Notes: generated by a model not told the origin, from the sequence alone. A stretch of DNA of 37,729 bases from Chthonomonas sp. UBA2785 (GCA_002352215.1 DEIB01000047.1:1-37729); one strand, 5' to 3'; numbered from the stretch's first letter, positions 23,338-31,609 are shown. Made by a program: numbers and translations.

Positions 23338-24492
23338 CTAGAGTGTATGCCAAAAGGTCGAAACGGCGTCAACCACCCTGCGCAAATGCTCATCGGTGAT
23401 GTGGGTCGAACACGGCAAGCTTAGGGACTCTCGGTTCAAGCGTTCGGCCACGGGGAAAGGACCTTGGCCCAAATGGAGATAGGCCGGGCTGAGATGGTTC
23501 GGCTGCCACAGGGGCCGCGTTTGGATGCCCAGCGAGTCCAAATGACGCAGGAGCGGACGGCTATCGGGCGCAAACAGGGCCGTGTAAAGCCAGCACGCGC
23601 TCGTGATGCCTTCGGCTTCTGGCATCGGTGTAAATCCGGCGAGGTCCTTGAAAGCTTCGTTATAAAACTCGAACACTTCGCGTTTCCGATTGAGGAATGT
23701 GGGCAACTGTTCTAGTTGCGCCACCCCCATGGCGGCTTGGATGTTGGTGAGGCGGTAGTTGTAACCGACCGCCCCGTGAATAAATTCTACAGGCTCATCC
23801 TTCGCCGTGGTGGATAAATATCGCGCCCGCTTCGCCGCCTCGGGGTCAGAAGTGACCAACATGCCGCCCCCACCCGTAGTGATGAGTTTGTTGCCGTTAA
23901 AGCTAAAGCAACCCGACTGCCCGCGCGTGCCGATAGCCCTCCCCTCTTTATCCAGTGCGCCCAGGCTTTCGGTGGCGTCTTCCACTACCGGGATCCCCTT
24001 TTGAGTGGCAGACGCCAGAATCGGCGAAAGATCCACAGGGTGCCCCAGCAGGTGCACCGGCAAGATCGCCCCCACCCGCTGGTTGCGCTGGGGATCGTAG
24101 GCGCCATCCTCGCGCTGTTCTAAGCCCTCGATGTACGCCACCGTCGCGGCGGCATCCATCTGCCAGGTGTGCGGGTCGGCATCCACAAACAGCGGGGTGG
24201 CCTGGCAATAGGTGATCGCATTGATGGGCGCAATAAAGGTGAGCGTCGGTACCACCACGAGGTCGCCGGGACGCACACCCGCCACCAACATCGCGATATG
24301 CAGGGCGGCGGTGCCGTTCATCATCGCCACCGCATAGGGCGCGCCTACGGCGGCGGCAAATTCACGCTCAAAACGGTCGACAAACGGGCCGGCGGTGCTC
24401 ACCCAGCCGGTGGCAAAGCACTCCTGGACGTATTCAGCCTCGCGCCCCCCCAGGTTGGGGACGCACAGCGGAATCGAGGTGCCCCCGCTCAT
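23338..24492 (-). CDS. legC: UDP/GDP-4-keto-sugar aminotransferase LegC-like (DegT/DnrJ/EryC1)
   Basis: PLP-dependent sugar aminotransferase that adds the C4 amine to a 4-keto-6-deoxy nucleotide sugar with glutamate as donor. 384 residues from ATG 24492, overlapping the legB stop (ATGA). Landmarks: IPLCVPNLGGREAEYVQECF (7-26), typical of LegC/PglE-like enzymes; GWVSTAGPFVDRFE (29-42); the nucleotide-phosphate region NGTAALHIAM (59-68); PVVEDATESLGA (168-179); and the PLP-binding Lys202 in SFNGNKLITTGGGGM. Upstream readings of the frame run inside legB and are rejected. In the pathway it follows LegB and precedes the LegH acetyltransferase. Confidence 0.93.
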   Translation of the reverse strand: MSGGTSIPLCVPNLGGREAEYVQECFATGWVSTAGPFVDRFEREFAAAVGAPYAVAMMNGTAALHIAMLVAGVRPGDLVVVPTLTFIAPINAITYCQATPLFVDADPHTWQMDAAATVAYIEGLEQREDGAYDPQRNQRVGAILPVHLLGHPVDLSPILASATQKGIPVVEDATESLGALDKEGRAIGTRGQSGCFSFNGNKLITTGGGGMLVTSDPEAAKRARYLSTTAKDEPVEFIHGAVGYNYRLTNIQAAMGVAQLEQLPTFLNRKREVFEFYNEAFKDLAGFTPMPEAEGITSACWLYTALFAPDSRPLLRHLDSLGIQTRPLWQPNHLSPAYLHLGQGPFPVAERLNRESLSLPCSTHITDEHLRRVVDAVSTFWHTL

Positions 24493-25475
24493 ACGGCGTA
24501 AACGTCGGGGCGGTAGGCGTCCAGGTGGCGTTCCAGCCACGCGATGGTGCTGCGGAGGCCATCTTCCAGCGAGACCTTGGGGGTCCAGCCCAGCGTGTTC
24601 CTCGCAAGCTGGAAGTCGGCAAGCAGGCGCTCAACTTCGCTGGCGGGGGGGCGTTGACGTTCGTCAGTCGAAACGACCTCGATGGGCTTGCCCACAAGTT
24701 CGGCAATCAGGTGCGCGAGGTCGCCAATGCTGATTTCGAGGCCGGAGCCAAAGTTGAACGTGCCCCCCACGGCGGCGGGATGCGAACCGGCGGCCAGGAA
24801 CCCTTCCACCGTGTTGCTCACGTAGTTGAGGTCGCGGGTGGGCGAAAGGCTGCCCAGCGCCACCTGCGTGCGGCCGGCCAGAAGCTGGCTGATGATCGTA
24901 GGGATGACCGCGCGGGCGCTTTGCCGGGGGCCGAAAGTGTTAAACGGCCGGGCCACCACCACGGGCAGTTCAAACGACTTATAGAACGACTCGGCGATCT
25001 TGTCCGCGCCGATCTTGCTGGCCGAATACGGCGATTGCCCCTGCAGCGGGTGATCTTCGCTGATGGGCACCGTAATGGCGGTGCCGTAAACCTCGCTGGT
25101 GCTGGTGTGCACCACGCGCGGGCGCCCTTGGTCCAGCGCCGCTTGCAAAACGTTGAGCGTGCCCTCCACGTTGGTGCGCACATAGCTGCGCGGGGCGCGG
25201 TAGCTGTAAGGAATCGCAATCAGCGCGGCGAGGTGGAACACCACTTCGCAGTCGCGCACGGCCGCCCGCACGCACTCGGCATCGCCGATGTCACCGGCAA
25301 AGACATCCATCTCCCCGACGTGCTCGCTGTGGTCCAGCCAACCCCAGCGGCCCGCGCCGTTGTAGTGCACCATCGCGCGCACTTGGGCGCCTTCTTTCAC
25401 CAGTTGCTCGGCCAGGTGGCTCCCGATAAATCCGCCCGCCCCGGTGACGAGTACTTTCCTTCCTTGGTAGTTCAT
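24489..25475 (-). CDS. legB: NAD-dependent nucleotide-sugar 4,6-dehydratase LegB
   Basis: Extended short-chain dehydrogenase that converts a nucleotide-GlcNAc to the 4-keto-6-deoxy sugar, first committed step of legionaminic acid. 328 residues. NAD loop TGAGGFIGSH (11-20), HLAALIAIPYSYRAP (81-95), TSTSEVYG (124-131, the dehydratase Thr-Ser-Glu type triad in place of the epimerase Ser), and the catalytic Tyr150/Lys154 in PYSASKIGADK. The RPFNTFGPRQSARAVIP block is diagnostic of LegB-like/GDP-mannose-dehydratase relatives. Seven bases after ptmE, overlapping legC. It differs from the membrane-bound PglF-type dehydratase at 31610, so the locus has two 4,6-dehydratases. Confidence 0.92.
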   Translation of the reverse strand: MNYQGRKVLVTGAGGFIGSHLAEQLVKEGAQVRAMVHYNGAGRWGWLDHSEHVGEMDVFAGDIGDAECVRAAVRDCEVVFHLAALIAIPYSYRAPRSYVRTNVEGTLNVLQAALDQGRPRVVHTSTSEVYGTAITVPISEDHPLQGQSPYSASKIGADKIAESFYKSFELPVVVARPFNTFGPRQSARAVIPTIISQLLAGRTQVALGSLSPTRDLNYVSNTVEGFLAAGSHPAAVGGTFNFGSGLEISIGDLAHLIAELVGKPIEVVSTDERQRPPASEVERLLADFQLARNTLGWTPKVSLEDGLRSTIAWLERHLDAYRPDVYAV

Positions 25476-25482
25476 GTGCGTT

Positions 25483-26562
25483 TTAAACGCGGCCTTGTTG
25501 GATATCCACTTGGGCGCGCATGTAGTCGTCGTGATGCCCGATGTCGAGCCAATACTCTGTCACGGGGAAGCTGGCCACGGTTTGGCCTTCATCCATCAGC
25601 CGGACGATCAAATCGGTCATGTCCATGCGCCCGTTGTCGCCCAGGTATTCAAAGGCGCGCGGATCGAGCATGTAGATGCCCGCGTTCACAAAGTGGACGA
25701 TGGTCGGCTTTTCGTTAATGCCCACCACAATGCCGTCCCGCTCCTGGATGACGCCGTAGGGGATGTAAGTTTCGTGGGCGCGTACGGCCACCGTCATCAG
25801 GGCGCGGCATTCCTCGTGGTACGCCTTCATGCGGCGGTAGTCCACGTTGGTCAGGATGTCGCCGTTCATCACCAGCATGGTGCGCTCGGGCCGCTCCAGC
25901 AAGCGAAGGGCACCGGCGGTGCCCAAGGGTTCGTCCTCGTGGACGTAATCCATGTTCACGCCGAACTGCGAGCCATCCCCAAAGTGGCCGTGGATAACTT
26001 CCGGGCGGTAGTGCGTGGTCACGCGCACATCAGCGATGCCGCTGGTGCGCAGGCCCTTGATGATGTGCTCGAGCAGAGGGCGATCGCCCACCTTCAGCAT
26101 CGGCTTGGGGGTGTCTTCCGTGAGGGGGCGCAGGCGGCTGCCAAAGCCACCGGCCATCACCACCGCTTCCAGACCGTCGTCCAGGTCAGGCACCAGGGCG
26201 CGCATGGTGTGCATGCCCAGCACCGTGCCTTGCTGGTCCACCACAGGCACCTGCTGCACGGCGTACCGCTTCATCAGGCTCAGTACGTCGGCGGGGCTCG
26301 TTTCGGGGGTGACAGTGATCGGGCGTGGGCGCTGCTGGCGTTCCGGCCGGTCCATCAGTTCGGCCAGCCCGCAATCCAAAGTGCGGCCACCCAAAATGGC
26401 GCGGCGAAGGTCGCCGTCGGTCATGCTGTCGAGGATGCGCTGGTGTTCATCCACCACCAAGACAATGCCGGTGGAGTTCTGGTCAATGGCCTGCAACGCA
26501 TCGCGAACCGTTGCCGTCGGCGGCAACGTCAGGTTCGCAAGCGTTTGAAATCGGCTTCCCAT
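25483..26562 (-). CDS. ptmE: CBS-domain sugar nucleotidyltransferase, PtmE-like (glucosamine-1-P guanylyltransferase)
   Basis: 359 residues from ATG 26562, with AAGGAG four bases upstream. Two N-terminal CBS domains (about 8-65 and 80-128; VLVVDEHQRILDSMTDGDLR and VPVVDQQGTVLGM) are fused to a nucleotidyltransferase whose signature VVMAGGFGSRLRPLTEDTPK lies at 134-153, with GDRPLLEHII and the metal Asp in MLVMNGDILTNVDY. This CBS-plus-transferase form is that of Campylobacter PtmE, which makes GDP-glucosamine for the GDP-linked legionaminic route. The CBS pair may bind adenosine nucleotides and regulate. The nucleotide used cannot be read from sequence, so GDP is an inference. PtmF and PtmA, the other enzymes specific to that route, are not in the window. 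Confidence 0.88.
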   Translation of the reverse strand: MGSRFQTLANLTLPPTATVRDALQAIDQNSTGIVLVVDEHQRILDSMTDGDLRRAILGGRTLDCGLAELMDRPERQQRPRPITVTPETSPADVLSLMKRYAVQQVPVVDQQGTVLGMHTMRALVPDLDDGLEAVVMAGGFGSRLRPLTEDTPKPMLKVGDRPLLEHIIKGLRTSGIADVRVTTHYRPEVIHGHFGDGSQFGVNMDYVHEDEPLGTAGALRLLERPERTMLVMNGDILTNVDYRRMKAYHEECRALMTVAVRAHETYIPYGVIQERDGIVVGINEKPTIVHFVNAGIYMLDPRAFEYLGDNGRMDMTDLIVRLMDEGQTVASFPVTEYWLDIGHHDDYMRAQVDIQQGRV

Positions 26563-26600
26563 AGGACTCCTTCCCCTCTCTATCATAGCCTGAATCGAGG

Positions 26601-27257
26601 CTAACGCCCGGGCAATTCAGACTGTCCCCCCGTAAAACGGGCTGGGACCCCCACCGCGCGCACTTCGTCCGGCAGATCGCTGGCCACCACGGCCCCCGCG
26701 CCCACCATCACGTCTTTACCGATCGAAGCCCCTTGCCGAATGACGGCTCCCGCCCCGATATGCGTTCGCTCTTGAATGCTGACGCGACCCAAAACCGTGG
26801 CCCCCGGCGCGACGTGGACGAAGGCCCCGAGCGCGGCTTCATGTTCGATGGTCGCGTTCGAATTGATGATCGCGTGCGGCCCCGTCGTCACGTTGGGGTT
26901 CACCACCGCCCCCGGCAGCACCACCGTGCCCGGGCCAAGACTGGCAAAGGGCGAAAGGATGGCCATGGGGTGGACCACCGTGAAGGGTTGAAGGCCGGCG
27001 GCTTCGGCGGCCCGGGCGGCCATCTCGCGTGGCACCGTGTTGCCCACGCTCCCGATGCCGACCACGTAGTGCGTCACGCCCGCGCCCGGCAGGACCGGAA
27101 GAAGATCGTCGCCGCCGAGAATGGGGTGGCCGAGGACTTGCTCACCCACGCGCGCGGCATCGGCATCCAGAAGCCCGTGGACATCCACGCCCAGGGCAAT
27201 TAGGGCATCCAACACCACCGAAGCGTGACCTCCGGCGCCAATCACAACGACACTCAT
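26601..27257 (-). CDS. legH: NeuD/PglD-family N-acetyltransferase, LegH candidate
   Basis: 218 residues. N-terminal Rossmann-like substrate domain (VVVIGAGGHASVVLDAL, 3-19; YVVGIGSVGNT) and a C-terminal left-handed beta-helix of hexapeptide repeats (VVHPMAILSPFASLGPGTVV through GASIGKDVMVGAGAVV). The active-site His expected in this family is His139 in ATIEHEAALG. In the legionaminic pathway such an enzyme acetylates the C4 amine made by LegC, with acetyl-CoA. Sialic-acid NeuD O-acetyltransferases are the main alternative, but legB/legC next door make LegH the better reading. 33 bases after legG and 38 before ptmE; the ribosome site is weak. Confidence 0.88.
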   Translation of the reverse strand: MSVVVIGAGGHASVVLDALIALGVDVHGLLDADAARVGEQVLGHPILGGDDLLPVLPGAGVTHYVVGIGSVGNTVPREMAARAAEAAGLQPFTVVHPMAILSPFASLGPGTVVLPGAVVNPNVTTGPHAIINSNATIEHEAALGAFVHVAPGATVLGRVSIQERTHIGAGAVIRQGASIGKDVMVGAGAVVASDLPDEVRAVGVPARFTGGQSELPGR

Positions 27258-27290
27258 AATGGGACCCCGACCCGCAACCGGGTCCAGAGT

Positions 27291-28445
27291 TCATCGGGGC
27301 GCGGCATCCGCAAATGGCTTAACCACACTCAGCGAACTCCAATCCAACGTCGCTAGAGTTTGCACGATTTGGGGTGCGGCTTGCCCGTTTCCGTAGGGGT
27401 TGGGCACGCTTTTGAGGCTGGATTTCGTGTCCGGGTCGAGGGCGTTCGTCAAAGCGGCGATGATCGCAGTGAGCTCGCAATCCACATCCATGACGTGCTT
27501 GCTTCGGATGCGGCCGGCCTGCCGAGGGCCGATGTTGACGGTCGGAATCCCAAAACTCGGTGCCTCCAGGAGGCCGCTGGAAGAGTTCCCCACGCACGCC
27601 GCACACAGGCTGAGTGCGGTGTAGTAGAGCTTCGCCCCCAGGTTCTCGACCGGGATGACGAGGTCACTGGCCCGGGTGGTCAACACCTCGCGCACGGCCA
27701 GCCCGCCCGGGTCGGTGTTGGGCATCGTCCAGATCGTCGGCACGCCCACCGCCTCGATCGCATCCATCAGGGTGTGCGTCTCTTGGGCCGCCGTCTCGGG
27801 GGCCACCGTCACGGGGTGATAGGTGGTGACAAAGAAGGGATCAGGGAGCGCGCGCGCCACGGCTTGCTCGAGTTCCGCCCGCTCCGCTCGAGGTAGCGAC
27901 AGCACCAAGTCCAGCGCGGGTGCCCCGCTCACCCAGACGCGGCCCGGTTGCTCGCCCATCTGGATCACGCGCTGCCGGTACGCCTCGGTGGCCGTGAAAT
28001 GCAGATGGCTGAGCTTGGTCAGGCTATGCCGCAGCACGTTGTCAATCGCGCCCTCGGTCTCTTCGCCTCCGTGCAGGTGGATGAGGGGAATGCGGAACGG
28101 AGTGGCCGCCACGGCGGCGGCATGGGTTTCGTAGCGGTCGCCGAGGAGCATCACGGCATCGGGCTTCAAGCTTTCATAGGCCTGGGCAAAGCCTTCCGTA
28201 CCCCGCGCCATGCTCTGCGCGATGGCCAGAGGGTCGTCCGTGGGCATGGTCATCGGCACCCGCGCCGCCGCGGAGAACCCCCGGGCCTCGATCATATCGA
28301 GCGTGTACCCGTGGGCTTCGCTGAGGTGCGCGGCCGCCACGATGAGCAGGGGTTCGAACATGGGGTGAGCCTGCAGGGCATGCAGCACGGGCTCCAAGTA
28401 GTTGAAGTCTGACCGCGCCACCGTGACGACCCCGATCCGGATCAC
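27291..28445 (-). CDS. legG: hydrolysing nucleotide-sugar 2-epimerase, LegG (NeuC-like)
   Basis: Releases the nucleotide and inverts C2 to give 2,4-diacetamido-2,4,6-trideoxymannose, the substrate of LegI. 384 residues from GTG 28445, overlapping the legI stop (GTGA). NeuC-family landmarks: VVTVARSDFNYLEPVLHAL, MLLGDRYETHAAAVAA, LIHLHGGEETEGAIDN, VRHSLTKL-like HSLTKLSHLHFTAT, YHPVTVAPE and VGNSSSGLLEAPSFGIPT. The GT-B epimerase fold with the GEETEGAID loop marks the hydrolysing type. Presence of this epimerase rather than a PseG hydrolase is the main argument for legionaminic instead of pseudaminic acid. A longer frame upstream is antisense-like noise within legI. Confidence 0.93.
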   Translation of the reverse strand: MIRIGVVTVARSDFNYLEPVLHALQAHPMFEPLLIVAAAHLSEAHGYTLDMIEARGFSAAARVPMTMPTDDPLAIAQSMARGTEGFAQAYESLKPDAVMLLGDRYETHAAAVAATPFRIPLIHLHGGEETEGAIDNVLRHSLTKLSHLHFTATEAYRQRVIQMGEQPGRVWVSGAPALDLVLSLPRAERAELEQAVARALPDPFFVTTYHPVTVAPETAAQETHTLMDAIEAVGVPTIWTMPNTDPGGLAVREVLTTRASDLVIPVENLGAKLYYTALSLCAACVGNSSSGLLEAPSFGIPTVNIGPRQAGRIRSKHVMDVDCELTAIIAALTNALDPDTKSSLKSVPNPYGNGQAAPQIVQTLATLDWSSLSVVKPFADAAPR

Positions 28446-29473
28446 TGCAGGTCGCTCCACGCCAGTCGGTGACCCGCCGGGACATCCTGCCGCAGGGTGC
28501 GCCCAATCACGCGATCCCAATCGGCGGGCTCGATGCCCCCGGCCGGTCGCCGCAAGCCCACGTGGGCCTCCGTGAGCACGGTGCCGGCGGGGCAAGCCTG
28601 CGTGAGCACCACGCTTCGGCGCGCCACTTGCTTGGTATTCAGTTCAGCGGCGGTGGGGCGCTTCCGCCCGTCCCCCAAGCACGATTCGATGTCGCGCACG
28701 CCCTGCACTAGGGTCTTCAGTTCACCCGGCTCCAGGCTGGCCGCATGGTCCGGCCCGGGCAGGCTGCGGTCCAAGGTGAAGTGCTTCTCCACGATGCACG
28801 CCCCCCGCGCCACCGCCGCCCACGCCACCGGGAATCCCAAGGTGTGGTCACTAAATCCAACCGGAAGGTGGAATGCCGCCCCCAAGGTGTCCATGGCCCG
28901 CAGATTCACCTCGCTGGGGGGCGTGGGATACGCGCTGACGCAGTGCAAGATGGCCAGCGGACCCGCCCCGTATTCGGTCAGGGTTTCCACCGCCGCTTCC
29001 ACCTCACCGAGAGTGCCCATGCCCGTGCTCAGGATGGTCGCCCGCCCCTTGCGCGCCAGGTGCCGCAGGAACGGGATATTGGTAAGTTCGCCGCTCGGCA
29101 CCTTCACCACGTCCATACCAAGGGCGTCCAGCATGTCCGCGCTGGCTTCATCGAATGCAGTGGACATGAACCGGATGCCGCACTCCTCGCAGTAGGCTTT
29201 GAGCTCGGCAAACTGCGCGTCGGTGAACTCCAGAGACTTGAGCAAAGTCAGCTGATCCGGGGCCGTCTCACCCGGCTTCTTCATGTAGTCGGCGAGCGGC
29301 GCATCCGCGCTGGCCAGGGCTTCGGCGCGGAAGGTTTGGAACTTCACCGCGTCGGCCCCGCTGGCCGCCGCTACTTCCACCATTTCCTTGGCGCGGGCCA
29401 GGCTGCCGTTGTGGTTCACACCGGCTTCGGCAATGATGAAGCAAGGCTTGTTTTGACCAAATGGTGAGTTCAT
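28442..29473 (-). CDS. legI: N-acetylneuraminate/legionaminate synthase LegI
   Basis: Condenses the C6 sugar from LegG with phosphoenolpyruvate to form the nine-carbon acid. 343 residues from ATG 29473, overlapping the legF stop (ATGA). NeuB TIM-barrel blocks: FIIAEAGVNHNGSLARAKEM (12-31), DAVKFQTF, GIRFMSTAFDEASAD, VKVPSGELTNIPFL, ILSTGMGTLGEVE, ILHCVSAYPTPPSEVNLRAM, FSDHTLG and EKHFTLDRSLPGPDH. The C-terminal SAF/antifreeze-like domain is present (about 285-343, SVVLTQACPAGTVLTE onward), which caps the active site of the dimer partner. Substrate is assigned from neighbours; NeuB sequence alone does not separate sialic from legionaminic synthases with certainty. Confidence 0.95.
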   Translation of the reverse strand: MNSPFGQNKPCFIIAEAGVNHNGSLARAKEMVEVAAASGADAVKFQTFRAEALASADAPLADYMKKPGETAPDQLTLLKSLEFTDAQFAELKAYCEECGIRFMSTAFDEASADMLDALGMDVVKVPSGELTNIPFLRHLARKGRATILSTGMGTLGEVEAAVETLTEYGAGPLAILHCVSAYPTPPSEVNLRAMDTLGAAFHLPVGFSDHTLGFPVAWAAVARGACIVEKHFTLDRSLPGPDHAASLEPGELKTLVQGVRDIESCLGDGRKRPTAAELNTKQVARRSVVLTQACPAGTVLTEAHVGLRRPAGGIEPADWDRVIGRTLRQDVPAGHRLAWSDLQ

Positions 29474-30159
29474 AGCGTTTCTCGGGTGGCTCCGGCCGCC
29501 AACAGGGTCGCCATATCCCAATCCTCCTCGGTGTCGATATCCACGCTGCGGAGCGCGGGCATCACGTACGGTCGAGTTCGGGGTGGCAAAAACTGTCGGG
29601 TGGCGCGAAGCACTTCGGTTCTCACAAGATACATGGCTCCGTTCAGCAGCCAGGGGGCCTGGGTGTCTTGCCGCCGGGCGGCGGTGTCCTCGGTGAGTGG
29701 GGCCAGGTAGCCCTCGTCGGTCTCCCGGCGGAAGTACGTGAGAGGATGCGCGGGGCACACGCTCACCACGGCGTCGGTCTCGTCATCTACCAGGCGAGCG
29801 GCGGCCCGGATGTCTTCCGCCGTGCGCAATGGGGACGTCGGCTGAAGCAACAGCAGCCAGTCCACGGGGCCGAACGCATCCAAGGCGTGCAGGGCGACAT
29901 CCAGCGAACTCGCGGTGTCGTTGGCGAGTTCGGCGGGCCGCAACCACGGCACCTCGGCCCCGGCCCCGCGGGCCACTGAGGCGATTTCCTCGCCATCCGT
30001 GCTCACCCACACCGCCGTGGCCAGCCCGGAATCCCGGGCCGCCTCGATGCTCCAGGCGATCAAAGGCCGCCCGAGAAAGGGCCGCACATTCTTGCCCGGC
30101 AGACCTTTGGAGCCTGCCCGGGCCGGAATCAGGGCCAGAACGGTGCCGATTTCGATCAC
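29470..30159 (-). CDS. legF: CMP-legionaminate synthetase LegF (NeuA-like)
   Basis: Activates the nine-carbon acid with CTP to give the CMP donor used by glycosyltransferases. 229 residues, the usual length for single-domain NeuA relatives. Motifs: IPARAGSKGLPGKNV (11-25, nucleotide-binding), VSTDGEEIA, LLQPTSPLRTAEDI, and the C-terminal DIDTEEDW with metal-binding Asp residues. GTG 30159 is chosen: it places the first strand directly before IPARAGSK. A 15-residue longer frame starts across the promoter. Head of the ten-gene operon, 43 bases from the divergent SLBB gene; TAAACT (30168-30173, minus strand) lies eight bases before the GTG with no Shine-Dalgarno, suggesting a leaderless transcript. 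Confidence 0.93.
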   Translation of the reverse strand: MIEIGTVLALIPARAGSKGLPGKNVRPFLGRPLIAWSIEAARDSGLATAVWVSTDGEEIASVARGAGAEVPWLRPAELANDTASSLDVALHALDAFGPVDWLLLLQPTSPLRTAEDIRAAARLVDDETDAVVSVCPAHPLTYFRRETDEGYLAPLTEDTAARRQDTQAPWLLNGAMYLVRTEVLRATRQFLPPRTRPYVMPALRSVDIDTEEDWDMATLLAAGATRETL

Positions 30160-30202
30160 GGAAGTCCAGTTTAGCCCCCCTCGCCCCGGTATTCTTGACC
30201 GC
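30160..30202. promoter_or_regulatory. 43-base divergent promoter region between legF and the second SLBB gene
   Basis: Leftward TAAACT (30168-30173) is eight bases from the legF GTG; rightward TATTCT (30190-30195) is seven bases from ATG 30203. Neither gene has a ribosome site, and -35 boxes must fall inside or across from the opposite unit; none is convincing. One regulator here could control both units. Confidence 0.4.
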
Positions 30203-31597
30203 ATGTCCGTCTTGGCCTCCGTGATGTTGGGGATGCTCCTGATTTCCGGTGCGGAAGGGCCCCTCGCTCAGACGGGAGATCGCCCCGTCGCTCGACTGCG
30301 GGTCGGCGATGAGATTGCCGTACGCGTCGTGGCCATCCAAGGCTACGATGGCAACTACACGGTGCTAAGCGACGGCTCGGTAGTGGGCCTCGGTTTCGGA
30401 CGCATTGCCGTGGAAGGCAAGACGATCGCCGAAGTGCGCACCGAAATCACCGCCCGCATGCGCCGCATCCTGCGCGAGCCGGTGGTGGAAGTGGTGCTGG
30501 CCAAGCAGCGGCTCGAATACGTTTACGTGAGCGGCGTGATCCAGCAGAGCGCCGGACCGGTGGAACTGGCCGAAGGCATGGACCTGCGGGCGCTGATCTC
30601 CCGGGTGGCCCTGCCGGCTGAGGTTGACGAATACGACGTGGCACTTTTCCGGCGTGGCGAGCGCGTGATCCGGCTGGACCTGGCGGGTGTGCTGAGCGGT
30701 TCGGAAAGCCTGGGCGCTACGATTCTGGAACCCAATGACGTCGTGACCGTGGCGAAGGCCGAGCGCGTGCGCGTGTGGGTGACCGGCAGCGTGGTGAAGA
30801 GCGGCGAATTGCTCCTGCGCCCGGGTTCGGATGTCTACCAAGCCGTGGCCGCCGCCGGTGGCCCTCTGGCCGACATTATCAATGACCCTGACCTCGCCCT
30901 GAGCGTGCGGCGCGGCCCAGAGACAATCCCCGTCCCCACCCGCCTTACCGAAGGCCAAGCCCCGCTGGTGCTCCAGCCGGGTGACACCGTATCCGTCACC
31001 GTCCCCACGCCCATCCGAGTGGCGATTGGCGGCGAAGTCCTTCAGCCCGCCGAACTCAAACTCCGGCCTGAAACCACCCTCTCTCGCGCCCTGGCCCAGG
31101 CCGGCGGCCCCACCCCCACCGCCACGCTCAAGGACGTACTGGTCATTCGGGGGCAAGAAGCCTTCCGCCTGGATGTCAGCGGCACCGTTACCGCCGACGG
31201 CCCGGTGCCTGAATTCATCCTCCAAGATGGCGATGCCGTGTTTGTGCGCCGCAACGAGCGCATCGTGGTGGTACTGGGCAAGGTGAACAAGGCCGGTGAT
31301 GTCCGCCTAGAAGACAACCGCGAGTACCGCCTAGCCGATGCCGTGGCCGCCGCCGGGGGTGTGGCTCCCAATGGCAGCACCATGCGCGTCTATCTCGCCC
31401 GCCGCACGGAATCCGGCCGCGTGGAAGTCGTGGAATACCGCCTCGACGCCTTCCTCAAGGACGGCAATTTGGAGCAAAACCCCATCGTGCAAGAAGGTGA
31501 CGTCGTGGTGGTCGGTGAGCCCAAGGGGTTGACGGCGGGGGCGGCGATTCAAGTGATTTCGGCGGCCTCTATCCTCCGCACGATCTTTGGCAACTAA
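30203..31597 (+). CDS. multi-SLBB polysaccharide export protein
   Basis: 464 residues from ATG 30203 (MSVLASVMLGMLLISG), with a signal peptide ending near residue 22. A Poly_export-like domain (about 28-110, RLRVGDEIAVRVVAIQGYDG, IAEVRTEITARMRRIL) is followed by about four SLBB-like units whose strands begin EYVYVSGVIQQSAGPVEL, VRVWVTGSVVKSGELLLRPG, IRVAIGGEVLQPAELKLRPE and IVVVLGKVNKAGDVRLED. Three of these carry the typical following helix ending AAAGGP, AQAGGP or AAAGGV. The C-terminal helix AAIQVISAASILRTIFGN could be a membrane or pore segment as in Wza. More SLBB repeats than the gene at 10265, suggesting a longer periplasmic stack. Followed 12 bases later by the 4,6-dehydratase gene: likely one operon for surface-polysaccharide production. 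Confidence 0.88.
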   Translation: MSVLASVMLGMLLISGAEGPLAQTGDRPVARLRVGDEIAVRVVAIQGYDGNYTVLSDGSVVGLGFGRIAVEGKTIAEVRTEITARMRRILREPVVEVVLAKQRLEYVYVSGVIQQSAGPVELAEGMDLRALISRVALPAEVDEYDVALFRRGERVIRLDLAGVLSGSESLGATILEPNDVVTVAKAERVRVWVTGSVVKSGELLLRPGSDVYQAVAAAGGPLADIINDPDLALSVRRGPETIPVPTRLTEGQAPLVLQPGDTVSVTVPTPIRVAIGGEVLQPAELKLRPETTLSRALAQAGGPTPTATLKDVLVIRGQEAFRLDVSGTVTADGPVPEFILQDGDAVFVRRNERIVVVLGKVNKAGDVRLEDNREYRLADAVAAAGGVAPNGSTMRVYLARRTESGRVEVVEYRLDAFLKDGNLEQNPIVQEGDVVVVGEPKGLTAGAAIQVISAASILRTIFGN

Positions 31598-31609
31598 ACG
31601 GAGAAGACT

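Noticed and set aside
20567..30159. Operon read as sialic acid (Neu5Ac) or pseudaminic acid synthesis
   Set aside because: A 4,6-dehydratase and aminotransferase exclude the simple Neu5Ac route; a NeuC-like hydrolysing epimerase instead of a PseG hydrolase, and PtmE, argue against pseudaminic acid.
29915..30202. Longer reading of the second SLBB protein
   Set aside because: Overlaps legF on the other strand; the signal peptide begins at ATG 30203.
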